Of a stretch of DNA of 64,000 nucleotides, positions 11,600-22,999 are shown one piece after another (the stretch's first letter is position 1; each line of letters starts with the position of its first letter). The DNA lies in the NCBI GenBank assembly GCA_002633005.1, contig NMRA01000021.1, positions 778,706 to 842,705 of the forward strand, written 5' to 3'. The notes beneath the pieces were generated by a model that had not been told where the DNA came from, ran no database searches, and worked only from the letters and a program-made list of their open reading frames with translations. A program made the position numbers and the translations under genes. This DNA is from Phoronis australis. Lineage: Eukaryota > Phoronida > Phoronidae.

Positions 11600-13440
11600 G
11601 AAAACATAAACATTTACAATTAATTCAAGGCGTGAGAACATAACGTTTTATATTATTTGATTACTGACTCGCTCGTGAGGCTTCTGTTTGGTCTTCTGGG
11701 TGTAGGATGTTTTCGCCAGTGTTTCTCAGCCCTAAAAAAGTCGTAAGCACACGTTTTTAGATGCGGTGCAAAATCAGGATGGTACGTGAGCTACATCTGC
11801 GCTTCTCCAAAAATTTGTTTCACTTGCGGAATTTCGTGGCAGAAAACAAAAGCGTCAATCGTTTCCATTATCGTGCAGCTACATGTAGCTGACACCATTA
11901 CAAGTCATTCCAACGGTTTTCGGAACTAACCACGTGTTCCATTCTTTGTGCACGTTCACGGAGTATCTCTATTATTTCTTGATCGGTGTATATCTGAGAA
12001 ACCTAACGATCGACCTGTGAAGTCTTCGGCGGATGAGCACTTGTTTAAGTCGGGATTGCGAGTTGCCCAGACCTTGACGTTTATGTTGTGCGTTCTGCCG
12101 GTTTCAAAATGAATTATTCTCATCCTAACCAATGCTTCTGTAAAAGTGAAACAAAGTCTTTCTCATTAGATACAATTTGTAATGTTTTTGAGTGTTCGTA
12201 AGTGCAAATGTTTTGAGAAGCCAGCAATGAATAAATCACTGTGTTACCGGCTTTAGATGCAATAAACTAACTGACCTGGCACCGAGGCCGTGTGAGCGCA
12301 TGCTAATTCAGTGTTTGCTGACAGAAAACTGTTGTGAAACAATGATAACTCGACTTTATATCCTATGGTCAGATGTTAGGGGAGTATTTATTTAGATATT
12401 CAAATACATTATTTGAATCATTGTTACTGTAAAACTTTTGCCCTGGCGGTTCTGTGGAAGGGTAGCCTGACTTCGCGGCTCCCACGAGCTAGCGAGTAGA
12501 TTTGTAGTTTCGCAGCTAATTCACCAAAATAATCATGTACACGCTTTTTCTTTGGCTCACTAGCATAGTCTTTTCGTGACTGGATGTTTAGTTTCCAACT
12601 TTGGCCGGTTTATGTACGTGATGTCTTCAGTCTGGCCGCGGTGGGCCTGGTCGGGTTCCGAGCCACTGGGCGGGATAGCAAGTGTTTTGTGTATTTAGAA
12701 CTGAAAAAATCGCAAGTCAAAAAGTAAACACGCAGCTATGCTCTCCTGTCTGTATTTCACGAACGCATAATTTGGTTTTATCACCGACAGACCCCAATTT
12801 CCCGCGACCGGCATTGGTAAATTGGCCTACCGAATTTTGTAGGCTACGGTAAGTTCAAATACCTAAAAATCGGTAACAGTGGAATAAAATAACATGTTTG
12901 TTCAATGACTCGATTTGTTTTTAAGGTTTTACATCGAAATTTGATGATTTATTGCTGTAAAACGAAGAATTCAAGCGATAAGCTGACACCAGTAAGCGTG
13001 TTGTCAACTGCTGAACAGACTGCATTCGCACCTCTGACGTCACTGTTTTTTCGGTGGCATCATAGATTATAGACAACAGATTCGCAACTCCGGCATTTTC
13101 TTACGAGCTGAGTTGAACTCTCCTGACCTATCTGCTGCAGTTTCCGGTCAGTTTTAATTTGACGAGAAATACCTGCATCTACTTTACTGTCCAAAACAGC
13201 GAAAAAAACATTAATTTATATTAATTTCGGTATTGAAACGCTTTTCAAAGTCTTTCAATAGTAGAAGTGTTGGTATTGTGAGTACTTTTGGCAATGCTAC
13301 TGGTAATTAATTTCAAAATTCAAACTTCGGTTCCGACCCTTTATGTCGTCTGCTTGCCCAATAGCAGCATAGTTATCGGACAGTTTTTGATTTACGGTTC
13401 ACATAGGCCTACTGAGAAAACTACGAAAGCGTGTTTATAA
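11600..13440. other. No recognisable gene
   Basis: No open frame of note lies on either strand through nearly 1.9 kb, and I recognised no repeat family. This is the most stop-rich stretch of the left third. Confidence 0.6.
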
Positions 13441-13483
13441 ATCAACATTCTCAAGTGAGCAGTTCTTCTGGGCAGTGTTGAGT

Positions 13484-13499
13484 GGCCCTTAAAAGGGCC
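13484..13499 (-). terminator. Histone-type 3' stem-loop, distal copy
   Basis: The minus strand reads CCAAC, then GGCCCTTTTAAGGGCC, then ACTCA. A six-base stem GGCCCT/AGGGCC closes a TTTA loop. This fits the metazoan replication-dependent histone mRNA 3' element (GGYYCU-UUYM-AGRRCC) with its usual AAC upstream and ACYCA downstream flanks. About 14 bases further a purine-rich AGAAGAAC could act as the U7-binding downstream element. On the plus strand the loop and flanks do not fit. Confidence 0.65.
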
Positions 13500-13524
13500 G
13501 TTGGTTGTAGGTATAGCGTGAAAT

Positions 13525-13540
13525 GGTTCTTAAAAGAACC
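13525..13540 (-). terminator. Histone-type 3' stem-loop, proximal copy
   Basis: The minus strand reads TCAAC, then GGTTCTTTTAAGAACC, then ATTTCA. It has the same six-base stem length and TTTA loop as the distal copy, with compensatory differences in the stem (GGTTCT/AGAACC against GGCCCT/AGGGCC). It begins 11 bases after the stop codon of the PHD-finger frame. The 3' flank is less canonical than in the distal copy. Confidence 0.6.
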
Positions 13541-13550
13541 GTTGAATAAT

Positions 13551-13868
13551 TCAACATAAATCACACAGTATGCCATGCTCACTCAAGTACTGAAGGTCCT
13601 CTTCATTAAAGTTTTCATCTGGAAAGGTTGGATGAAAACAGAGGAGATGACAATATCGATGACAGTTGTAACACCTTAGATAGATATCACCGTTCACCAA
13701 CGTTGTCACGAACCCTGCATCGTTCAGTTCTTGTTCCTGTATCCACAAATAATCCTGAACTGTAGGAAAAAAATGACAAACAACACAACGAATCAAATTT
13801 CGAAAATCATCGCCTTCGTACGATTCCGTGTTGCTGTCACCAGACTGATGTTCTTCTCCAACGTCCAT
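13551..13868 (-). CDS. Small PHD-finger protein with histone-like 3' end
   Basis: The ATG at 13868-13866 opens a 105-residue frame ending at 13551. After an acidic N terminus (MDVGEEHQSGDSNTESYEGD) comes a full Cys4-His-Cys3 set: C28-x2-C31, C66-x2-C69, H74-x2-C77, C102-x2-C105, with the last cysteine as the last residue. That order is the PHD zinc finger, a chromatin-reader fold, although the 34-residue first loop is long. The frame could begin seven codons earlier at 13889, but MDVGEE has an ACG ATGG context. A basic frame (MSQKQYTPLLKNGLKVRNK) begins at 13975 in another phase, and CATATATATG near 14030 could be its TATA box. The frame is intronless and is followed by two histone-type stem-loops. 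I do not recognise the family. It may be a gene or a recent dispersed copy. Confidence 0.55.
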   Translation of the reverse strand: MDVGEEHQSGDSNTESYEGDDFRNLIRCVVCHFFPTVQDYLWIQEQELNDAGFVTTLVNGDIYLRCYNCHRYCHLLCFHPTFPDENFNEEDLQYLSEHGILCDLC

Positions 13869-14361
13869 CGTAAAAAATCGACGTTGCAAGTGATGGAAAC
13901 TTGTCTACGCTCTCGTCCTTTGTTTCTAACCTTTAACCCATTTTTTAATAAAGGGGTGTACTGTTTTTGGCTCATGTTGATAGTGCATAATCTATGGTTT
14001 TACAATGTATTAATAGTGTTAAATGCATATATATGAACTGGTCTCATTGAGGTGCACAGCAAATAAATTAACTATAACAAATTAAAGTTTTGAAAATATA
14101 AAGAGCAGTAACAGACTCCCTAAAAATTAGGCTTGTTTTCGAAAGGTTTGCGCCATTGGTGATCCGATTGGTTCAATCGCTTGCGGCGGGAAAATTGATA
14201 GACCCAGTTATTGTGCGCGTGTACACTGTATCAATGCTTTGTATCTTATTCTTATTTGTCTAATCTGTTGATACAGTAAATTTCCTTATTTATGCCCATC
14301 CTGATTTAACCCCGACTTGAGCTCCTTGGGTTTTACCATATTGGGGCTGTCCAGGGACTCA

Positions 14362-14500
14362 CGTGCATGCGCGCACCCAGTCTTCAAAATGGGGGGCTCG
14401 AATTCCTGACGTTATGGAACTGTTGTTAACAAGAGAGCGGGCAGACCTTTTTGCCCACTTTGCCAAATGGGGGGGGCTCGAACCCCCCCCCTCTGAGTGG
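14362..14500. repeat. Dispersed repeat with GCGCGCACCCAG and GGGGGCTCGAA, copy 1
   Basis: ATGCGCGCACCCAGTCTTC, then GGGGGGCTCGAATTCC, then a TTGTTAACAAGAGAGCG segment, then a second GGGGGGGCTCGAACCCC. The same order recurs at 14787-14870 in the same orientation and more loosely at 17970-18150. The function is unknown. It is non-coding and probably a short mobile element. Confidence 0.5.
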
Positions 14501-14786
14501 CGCGCATGACGTGGTGCTTACTCGAATGAGTTTCATTTTAGCGGCTATTTCCAATTGTGTAGGTGAAGTAAATTAACAAAGTGGATGATTATCATCACCG
14601 GTATTTCATCATTAGTATTTTTGTCGGCCTCTCAAGTTTTCCGTGGCTAGGGATTGTCACATCTGTAAGGTAGACGTGTTTCAGTGAACCTCCATGTTTG
14701 TGGCGTTATTTATACCTGACCAAACTTTGAAAAAGAAGCCCGCGTTTAAACCAGGAGCTGCATTGGGTGCAATTTGTGTAGACGTT

Positions 14787-14870
14787 TCATGCGCGCACCC
14801 AGCCTCTAATACGGGGGCTCGAATCTCTGGCAAAGTGGACCTTTTGCTAACAAAAAGCGTGAGAACTAAA
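14787..14870. repeat. Dispersed repeat with GCGCGCACCCAG and GGGGGCTCGAA, copy 2
   Basis: ATGCGCGCACCCAGCCTC, then GGGGGCTCGAATCTC, then TTGCTAACAAAAAGCG. It aligns with the copy about 421 bases upstream. Confidence 0.5.
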
Positions 14871-15681
14871 ATAAAAAACGGGGTGCTGCCGTATTGTGGA
14901 CTTTCGTCTCTTTCTCTTGGACTTTTCCCCTGGGTGCGCGCATGCGTTTGTCTACGTTGCTAGTTTTTATAAAGGTGGGCCTGTCTGTAGCCAACTACGG
15001 TAAATTCATAAAAGGTCACGTGCAGTGCAACTCAAGTTCATTACAAATTAAAAATCCGAACTTTCAAACCGTTTGATCTGAGTTGACATCTCAAATCAAA
15101 ATTATGAAAATGCCACATAAAAGTATGAAATTGAAAATTAGCACACGTCAGCTTCACGTCCCTACCACCCCCTTTATCTTGCTTGCTACCTCTTAGGGTT
15201 CATTTCCCTTGCTTCCGAGGTTTTTCGTTATTCTGGTATTTTCATAGACTGCAGCGTACTTGGCTAAGATGGTTCAAGTTTTGTGCGGCATACAGTCGAC
15301 ATAAATAATTGAGTATGTAACCTGCTGTTGAATTGCGGGATAGATTTTGACAGGTCCAGGTATTTATTTCTGAAGTATTAATGTAATCTTTATTTATGTT
15401 AAAGGTTTTACTAGCGTCCTATTTATTTGTACACGAATGTGAATTTGTTGAAATCGCTGATCCAAATCCTGGCCAAATGTGCGCATTATGCTGAGACCAA
15501 CCGTCTGATCAGGGCCACCGAAGAGTAATTTGGTTAATTCGCTCACTAGACTATGGCTGAAGGTCCTCGTAAGGACATGAGTTCACCAGTCACTACCATT
15601 GGAAGAAATTTAGCGGACATTTTTCGTCAAAAAGTTTACCAGATAGTTTTCATCAAAATGGAGAAAAGAAAAATGGATTTG

Positions 15682-15895
15682 TGAAGACAGGATTAAGTAG
15701 TAGGCCTACCAGAGCCTCTTAAAAAACACCCATCTTCGAAGTGACGTGAACAAATGTACAAGTTTTTTTTTGGAAGAACAACTTCCATTCACGTCGACGC
15801 GAGAACATAACTTTTTCTCCCACAGCGGATTTTGGGGTCTCCGTACACTATGGAAGCTAACGCCTCTGCATTTCGCCTGCGTAGCCAAACAACCG
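15682..15895 (-). pseudogene. THAP domain frameshifted in an A9 run
   Basis: On the minus strand an ATG near 15895 opens MVGCCVAGC followed by GVSFHSVRRPQNPLWEKK, the first half of a THAP domain with both zinc cysteines. At 15771-15763 lies a run of nine A. In that frame the protein loses the fold, but the frame one base away continues as LYICSRHFEDGCFLRGSGRP, the exact second half (C-x2-H-F ... CF). A single-base slip in the homopolymer therefore separates the halves. It may be a true pseudogene or a sequencing error. It stops soon after the domain (TACTACTTAA), so no transposase or effector domain is attached. Confidence 0.7.
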
Positions 15896-15959
15896 GCCAC
15901 ACAGCAGCCGACCATGATTAGCAGACGACGTACTTGCCGGAAATTACACCAGATAATTT

Positions 15960-18900
15960 AGCCAGGTGTCGCCAGTGAATAATGACGTAAGGGCTTGTGC
16001 GCAAGCTCACAGATTTCGTCCATTGAAAGTATACGGAGTTGGCGGTCCATGTACTATAGTCTATGGTGGCATTCTCTTTCATAGACATCAGTAAACCTGA
16101 AAGGTTTTGGAAGTTTTTGAGCAATAAAGACTGCAATAAGAAATCACACCTCTCTAATTTCAAGAAGTAGAAGATTGGCAGCGAAATATTTTGTTTAGCG
16201 TCGTCCTATTTTGGCATTTGGCAGGAACAACCTTTCAGCTAACATTCTGCTCTGGCTCACACACGCAAGAAATGTTCCGTACCGAAAATGACGCCTTTGT
16301 TACGATTGATAGGTTATTAGAAACAAACTGTTCATTCCAAATTACAACATTTATGAATACGAAATTAATATATTAAATGTCATACGTTCGGTGATGGAAA
16401 TAAACCAATTTTCAATTATATGGTCTCTGTATTTCTGGAGGTCGTATTAGCCCAACTCAATTTGGCTAATTATATACGTTGCTCAACATGCGTGGTAATA
16501 ACTGTGGGTTATTATACCTCGATTTGTCATAATCAAACTAATTTAAACGACGACAAAATTTATCGTACACGTACATGCAAATTTATAATTAAACCACAAA
16601 CTATGAGTATGTACCGCATTTCCAGGAATATAAGGCCACCTCTTTGTAGTAGAATATGCCATTATACTCGAAGACTAGGCCATGGCCTTGTAGTCTGTGT
16701 CATTTGCAACTCTGGCGTGAGCAAAAGCATTAATTCGAATATAAAGTTTTTGCTCTATTTTTATTCAATATTTCTATATCCGAAATAACGGTATTACCTT
16801 ATAATCGAGTACAAGGCCGTTGCCTCACAGTTTAGGTCTTTTGCAGTTTGAAGTGTTCTTAAAAACGCCTGTAAAGTCATGGCCTTATGTTCTAGGTAAT
16901 GTGGTATACATGCCACCACATACATGTACATATGGTATATAATGAGACAGGCTGTTTCAGTTTTATATAAGTGAGAATAATTCATTTTGAAACAGAACGC
17001 ACAATAATAATTGTCTACGTGGCAACTCGCAATCCCGTGAAACGCCTTCTTGGAGAAGCGCAGATGTGTCTCATGGACCATCCTGAAGTCGGTCACAGCG
17101 ATAGCAAAAATTTTATAGTTACCTAAGATCTGCGACTTATGACCTAAATACGTCACAGTGTAACAAGTAGCGTCACCTTCTGGAAGGCGCTCAAATGCAG
17201 CATAATAATGTGGATGTCTGTAATGCCAGTGTGTCCCCTGGTGCTTACAAAATACGTTGTTTTGCTTGCCTAAAGATAAGGAGAGGTAATTGTATATTCA
17301 TTATATTTTCCAAACTACTATTGGCAAGTGCTGATCGGAGAACAGGAGTCATTACTGCAGTAGAACAATAACAGCATCAGGCCTACCTATTAGGGATAGT
17401 TACTAGTAGTTGACAATACTGAGCCCCACAGCACGGGCGTATGAGACTCTTTCGGTAGTGGCTGCACATCTTCTGCCAGGAATGTAACAAAATTGAGATG
17501 GAGTTGTATCAGCTGTGTTTGGTTAAAGAAGAGTAGTCTGTGTGTAGTATACATTTCAGGTTACAGGGTCAGACCCAGTGCTCTGGTCAGCTGGCCTTGT
17601 TTACTGTGTGAAAACTGGGGTGAGATTTGTGCGAGTTGGGTGCAGAGTATGCACAGATAAGAACTAGCAGGGAAATCCTTGGAAGAGCTACATAACCTGC
17701 GATTGTGTAGTCGCCATATCCAAGAGGAACAATTCACTTATCAATTAAAATAAAAAAACTGTTGATTTAGTATAAACAATCTGATTTGATGTGTTAGTAT
17801 CAAGTTCCCAGGCACTACTCTGCATTATCACAGGGTATGCGTGCCTCAGGGTATCTTGCTGAAGAATATGTACCCTAAACAGGGATTATTGAGTCAACTT
17901 CTTTCTTAGAACAGTAAAACAATCTTCTTCTTTGATACATTCTGCTGTACCCACGCAGCTTGTTTTCCATGCCCGCATCCAGGGGGGTCTGGAGCTCGAA
18001 CGAGCCCCCCTCTTTGGCGTAGTGGACAAAAAGGTTTGCCCCAGTGAAACAAAAACTCCAAAAAAGTAGAAAATGAGAGAAAAGTCCACTTCCACATATT
18101 TTCTTAGTCATAGGTACACATTCTCAAAAATTCGAGACCCCCATTTTTTAAGCTGGGTTAGCGTGCATGTACTTGCTACGCTCCACAACCAATCAGAATG
18201 TGTCTCTTTCATACTAACTACTTGTGGAAATTGGTCTCATTTTTGTCTGGCAAAACTCTCTTTGAAGTATAACTTTTCAGGGGCATGTCTATGTGACATC
18301 AGAGTTGCTGTACTATTGTATTAGTCCTGGTGAAGACCCAAGCAGAGCGTGTTTAAATTGCAAAACTTAAAATTAAGGGCTACCGTGAACCTGTTAAACT
18401 ATATGTTTTTTGATAACTTTGGGGATTCGCATTTACCCTGAGATACAGTTTGAGGTTAATGCCCAAAGAGTTGTATTGATACCATTGTCTTCGTATGAAA
18501 TGGTCAATAGGCATATAACATTGATTGATTAGTCGGAAGTAGACTAATTATATGCAGTATAAGTGGGAAAACTTTTTTTGGTAACGTTTTTATTGTACCC
18601 GATGGTGGTGTATGTTCCCTCGAACCACATACATGTATATTATCCCTGACAACTATTGGTATGTTGGCAAAATCAAATTGATTATTTTTAATATTGCAAT
18701 TATTCCAGCACATTAGTACCGTAAAACTGCTAGGTCTCATAGCTGAGATATATGTATTGACATGTATTGTATAATGTTGTTTTCATACAATTTATAAATT
18801 GTGTGTTAAAATTAAAATGCTTGTAATGTCTTTTGAACTGATGTGTTACAAAGTTAGAATAAAAAATGATATTGATCCACATGCTCTTATTTATTATTAC

Positions 18901-21900
18901 TCTACTTTTGTTTATGTAGTGAGTATTATTTATTATTCATACTTATTTTATTCCGTGTCTTTCAGCAACAAGAACTATGATATAAATATTACGTAATATA
19001 TGATAAAATATTATGCTAAAATATTATATAAATTACTGTTGCATTTACTTGATTCTGTAACTAGAAAACCATGTGGAAAATGTCATGCTATTGAATTCAG
19101 GCAGTTGCTTTCATACCAGTCATAGCCCTGGCAAAGTCTTAGTCAATTACAGTTAAATATTATAATAATTAAATATTATCATAATTGCATAAACTTCCAC
19201 GTAAATACAAATGATGTTTCCTCAAGATTGATATTGTATTGTATTGCTATGCTTACAAAGGAATCTGAAATTTTTTGTTATTCATTTGAATGGCATTTGC
19301 TTTTCATTCTAGTTTTATCGCATCACAATAATTATCATATTGGCCATAACATCAACAAAAATTATGTTTTCCTCAAATAAATTATAAATCTAACTCATCA
19401 AAATTGGTTTTATGTCTAAAAAACCTGGTTTTTGTCCAAGTTAGTTGCAATCTTCACCACAGGCTCAGACCTGGTTTGAGGGTCTCCGAATACAACTTGG
19501 TCTCCCTCTAATAGGTGGCGATGTTCCAAAATGTGTGACACGGCAAATTACACTAGGGCGGCCATCTTGGGATATAGGATCTTTGGCGATAGTCGATGTC
19601 TCACGTACTTCTTCGGTGCCAACGCCCGATAGATGTCGCTACAGTCCATGACACAATAATATAGGCCAAGACGATTAGTTTTCCTATCGTCTTTATTGAA
19701 ATAACAAGGTACCTTACCTGGCACTGAACAGTTAGCTGCAGCCGCAGCCAATGTGCACTCCCAAAATATTAAAATCTAGGAGTGGGCCAGGCTTGGGGGC
19801 CTTTTTTAGTTAGAAATTGTATGTAGGCGAAGTGAATGTGTTTTTTTTGTATTTGTGAACATGCTGAGAATGAAAAAGGCCACTTTCTCGGCTGTAGCTG
19901 CACTCTTCTTCACGATTGTGGCCCACTGTTGCAATTGTGCATTGCTGTGTTGCAACTGAGAAATTAGCCGTGATTTCAGGTAGCCCTCAGACAAATCAGA
20001 TTTGCAAAAAATTAGTTGGTTGGCAGTACTTTTGGACCACATTTTTGGAATCGGTAGGAAATTTGCTTACGGAATCTAATGTCGGCTTTAGTCGAGCATC
20101 GGCAGGGAAGTGGTGGTTTTGGGGTGAAAAGTGCCGATTTTGAATTTTTTGCCCTTGTTTTTCTTAGTCTAGCTTGGTTTTCACTGGGGGTGAAAGGGTT
20201 AAATATACAAAAGTAAATAAAGTTTCTGTGCTCATCTGTAGGGCTTGTGATGTGAAATGACTCGAACTTTTCTTTATTTTCATACAGTTTTTGACAGAGT
20301 GAAGAAAGGGTGAAGAGTCCATTAACGTGTGCTCTGATAGGCAAAACCCTGTGAGCACTGTTCTGGGGTGCCTCCTTACTGGTCGTCCAGTTGTATTTCG
20401 CCAAGAGATTTCCGGCATCATTCAAAAGCTGGCTTCTATGACCCTAAAAGGGCCTACTCAGGTCAGTGCATTGTGTGTGACGGATATATCCGCCACGGGT
20501 AGCAGAGCAACCGTGACTGAGCTTATCGTTCGAAATGTCCAGAATTTTTTCGATTATTGCGACTGATGTATTTGTCCGTCAGTGGTAGGCTTACATGGTT
20601 TACAAAGAGTTGGACGCTGCTTGTCGAGGTGAAGTGCTAGTGCGTGCATAAAACCGTTAACCCAGCGTCCTATGTGTATTAAAATTGGTCCCCATGTCTG
20701 TTGTAACAGTCCTATAATTTTTGTTCTATACGTTGGAGTTATGACGTCATGCACAGGTTTCTGTGTCCTTAACTGGGAAGTGGGTACATGAGAAGAACTG
20801 AGGTCGAGGTCAATAACTCTAGTGTCTGGCTATAAAGTCAAGAAGTCTCGAGCTTTGGCGGGATATCGCATATTTTCAATGAGATCACGGGATTTTGACT
20901 AGACTTTTCTCGCCACAAGACAGTTATTGGACTCTGCTTAGATTTTGTCAGCGGCAGCACATTCAATTTTGCACGAGTACATGGATTGTAGGTGTTTTCA
21001 ATAAAATGCTCTTTTGTTATGTTCTCACACAGTTGGTAAATGCTAACTCGTTGGCGCGCACAACACACGGCGTGCCCCTTGCAACATTTTGTGCCTGCCA
21101 GTATGACACTCCAGTGGACTTTTCCTTGTTTTCAACTCAAAAAAGAGAATTTTGGTACATGTGAACATTTGAAGACTTTGTAATTTCATTTATTTTATGC
21201 GATTCCTCTTTGAAAATTTGTGGATTTAATTGAAATGACGTCAGTGATAATTTGTTTGCAGGATGCACCAACGATGTTTGAGGCTGTTTGTAAGAGGAAT
21301 GGAAAAGCCTATTGATTGATTGATGACGTCGTAAAACTCACAAAGTTCTCGAAGACAAGCAAGAGCTCAGAACAAATACCTGGGATATCATTATGTACAG
21401 TTGTATTTGCGCGTGACGATGAACTAGCCGTATATGGCTGCCTCTTCTTACTACGTGTGGGTAAACTTTAATGGCAGATATTCGTTTAACGCGATTTTCA
21501 TATACAAAACCAAATTTCGAGTCGTTTTAAAAACAAGTATACCCATGTTTGCAAACTGTGACTACTCAGTGGTAGTCGATTTTTGTACGTACATGTATCG
21601 GAGGTACGATATGATTCCAGAACCAGTGAATAATTTGAAGTACATGGTCTTGCAAAATTCGTAGGTCAGTAGTGGGCCCAGATGTCGCGTACCAGAGGTA
21701 GACTTTTGCACGTCGTATATTTTCACGGTCAGATAAATTCAACCATTTGACAACAGTACAACAAAAAAAAAACGTTGGTGTACGCCAATGAAGCCATTAC
21801 AGCTTCGTTTATTAGTAAAGACTCACAGGTGGCGTCATCGCCAGATATGTGCAACATCAATTAACGTATTTTGGTACACGCATATGTACATGTAGCTATA

Positions 21901-22600
21901 ATAACACGACCTCGTCTTGCACCAAATTTCCTCTACCAACTTGTTCGTACCAGATCTGAAATCACAAAAAGTTCCTTCAGAACACAAGAATATCATTTTT
22001 GTCGATACGTCAGTCGATCAACGGGCTTATTTTGATTTACATCTGCAAAGCATTAAGAAGCGCAGGAACTGCACATGTATAAGTACATGTATATGAATAT
22101 GTATGTGAATATGTAGTCTNGTGTGTGTGTGTGTGTACGTGTGCGTGTGTGCGTGTGTGTTTGTGCGTGCGTGTGCGTGTGTGTAAAGGATTGCCGCCTA
22201 CGCTTATGTTTGTATCTGAAAAAGGCAGTTTAGTTAATTACATGTGGAAGGTGTGGTAAATTCGTAAATTCTGTCAAAATTCAACTTTCGCTTGAGAAGT
22301 CTTATTGTAATAAGGTTGGTTTTATCCGGGTCCTTCTTGCTCAGACCAGAAACGATATCGAGGCTTTAAAGAACTGACAATTAGTTATTGCATCATTACA
22401 TTATTCTTTGAGGTGCTTTTTGGTTTTGATCACAGAAGCAGTGCAGCCGACATGTTAATCCCTAATCCCTGGGTTTTTAAACGCCTTTTCAAAAGTGGAA
22501 CCAATTTCAAACCGAAAAACAGATATGACGTTGCTTTGGAAGAGGAAATGCGCACCTGAAGAAAGTTGTTTTCTGTTTGTTGAGGAGGGACTAGAGAGTA
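15960..22600. other. Long stretch without recognisable genes
   Basis: AT-rich DNA with many short frames. The longer frames (20012-20425 and 16420-17156 on either strand) show no domain and overlap opposite-strand frames. A third copy of the GGGGGCTCGAA repeat lies near 17970-18150. The words CATGGCCTTGT and CATGGCCTTAT with flanking TATTACC recur in mixed orientation at 16650-16905. I see no tRNA or rRNA gene by eye. Confidence 0.45.
22121..22184. repeat. (GT)n/(GTGC)n microsatellite next to a single N
   Basis: GT-rich run with GC interruptions, directly after an undetermined base at 22120, probably an assembly join. Confidence 0.9.
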
Positions 22601-22660
22601 AACACAATCACCCGAGGCGACGCATGATAAGGTCCGATTATTCAAACGGGCGGTGTCGCG

Positions 22661-22759
22661 TGAAATTTCTTCCCGTGAAATTTCTTCCCAATCCGACTTT
22701 GCGCATGCGCAGATTGGCCAGGTTGACATCCGGTCTTGAGAGCGTGAAATTTCTTCCCA
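22661..22759 (+). promoter_or_regulatory. Promoter-like region with HSE-like repeats, NRF-1 palindrome and ETS site
   Basis: The 15-base unit TGAAATTTCTTCCCG/A stands twice in tandem (22661-22690) and once more at 22745-22759. Each holds nGAAnnTTCn, the inverted pair recognised by heat-shock factor, and in the tandem the GAA/TTC blocks keep the five-base register. Between them lie TGCGCATGCGCA (22700-22711), the NRF-1 palindrome, and ACATCCGG (22725-22732), an ETS core. These motifs typically mark CpG-type promoters. A first-exon-like ATG frame follows 84 bases downstream. Activity is inferred only from motifs. Confidence 0.55.
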
Positions 22760-22842
22760 GGGCACTTCTGTACGCTTCTGTGAGACAGTTGAGTCGTTAT
22801 CTGCTACGAACACGAATAATCCAGACGTTTTTTTTTGCAAAG

Positions 22843-22981
22843 ATGCATGATCTCAAGTACAGTGAGAGTGACGTGAAGAAGTTTTTGGAGGATGGATCCC
22901 ATCCGTTGACTTTGACGAAGAGTCAGCACAAGGCTTTACGAAGTTGTGCCAAGGCCCAAGGACTTTCGCCGTTTCGGTCAG
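22843..22981 (+). CDS. First coding exon of an unrecognised gene
   Basis: The ATG (AAGATGC) opens MHDLKYSESDVKKFLEDGSH, then a basic helix-like part ending GLSPFRSG, and runs without a stop to CAG followed by GTAAGT at 22982, a near-perfect donor. It has 46 codons plus one base. The promoter motifs 80-180 bases upstream and the absence of an intervening ATG support a first exon. I found no matching acceptor exon downstream before the assembly gap at 24.37 kb, which may hold it. The family is not recognised. The N-terminal part could be a small helical domain. Confidence 0.4.
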
Positions 22982-22999
22982 GTAAGTCGACTAAAGTGA

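Noticed and set aside
20012-20425. 137-codon minus-strand frame
   Set aside because: No domain, signal peptide or splice support, and another frame on the same strand overlaps it. It is probably chance or repeat-derived.
20440-20460. CCCTAAAAGGGCC hairpin as a third histone-type stem-loop
   Set aside because: The stem is imperfect and the loop has three bases, so it does not fit the conserved element.
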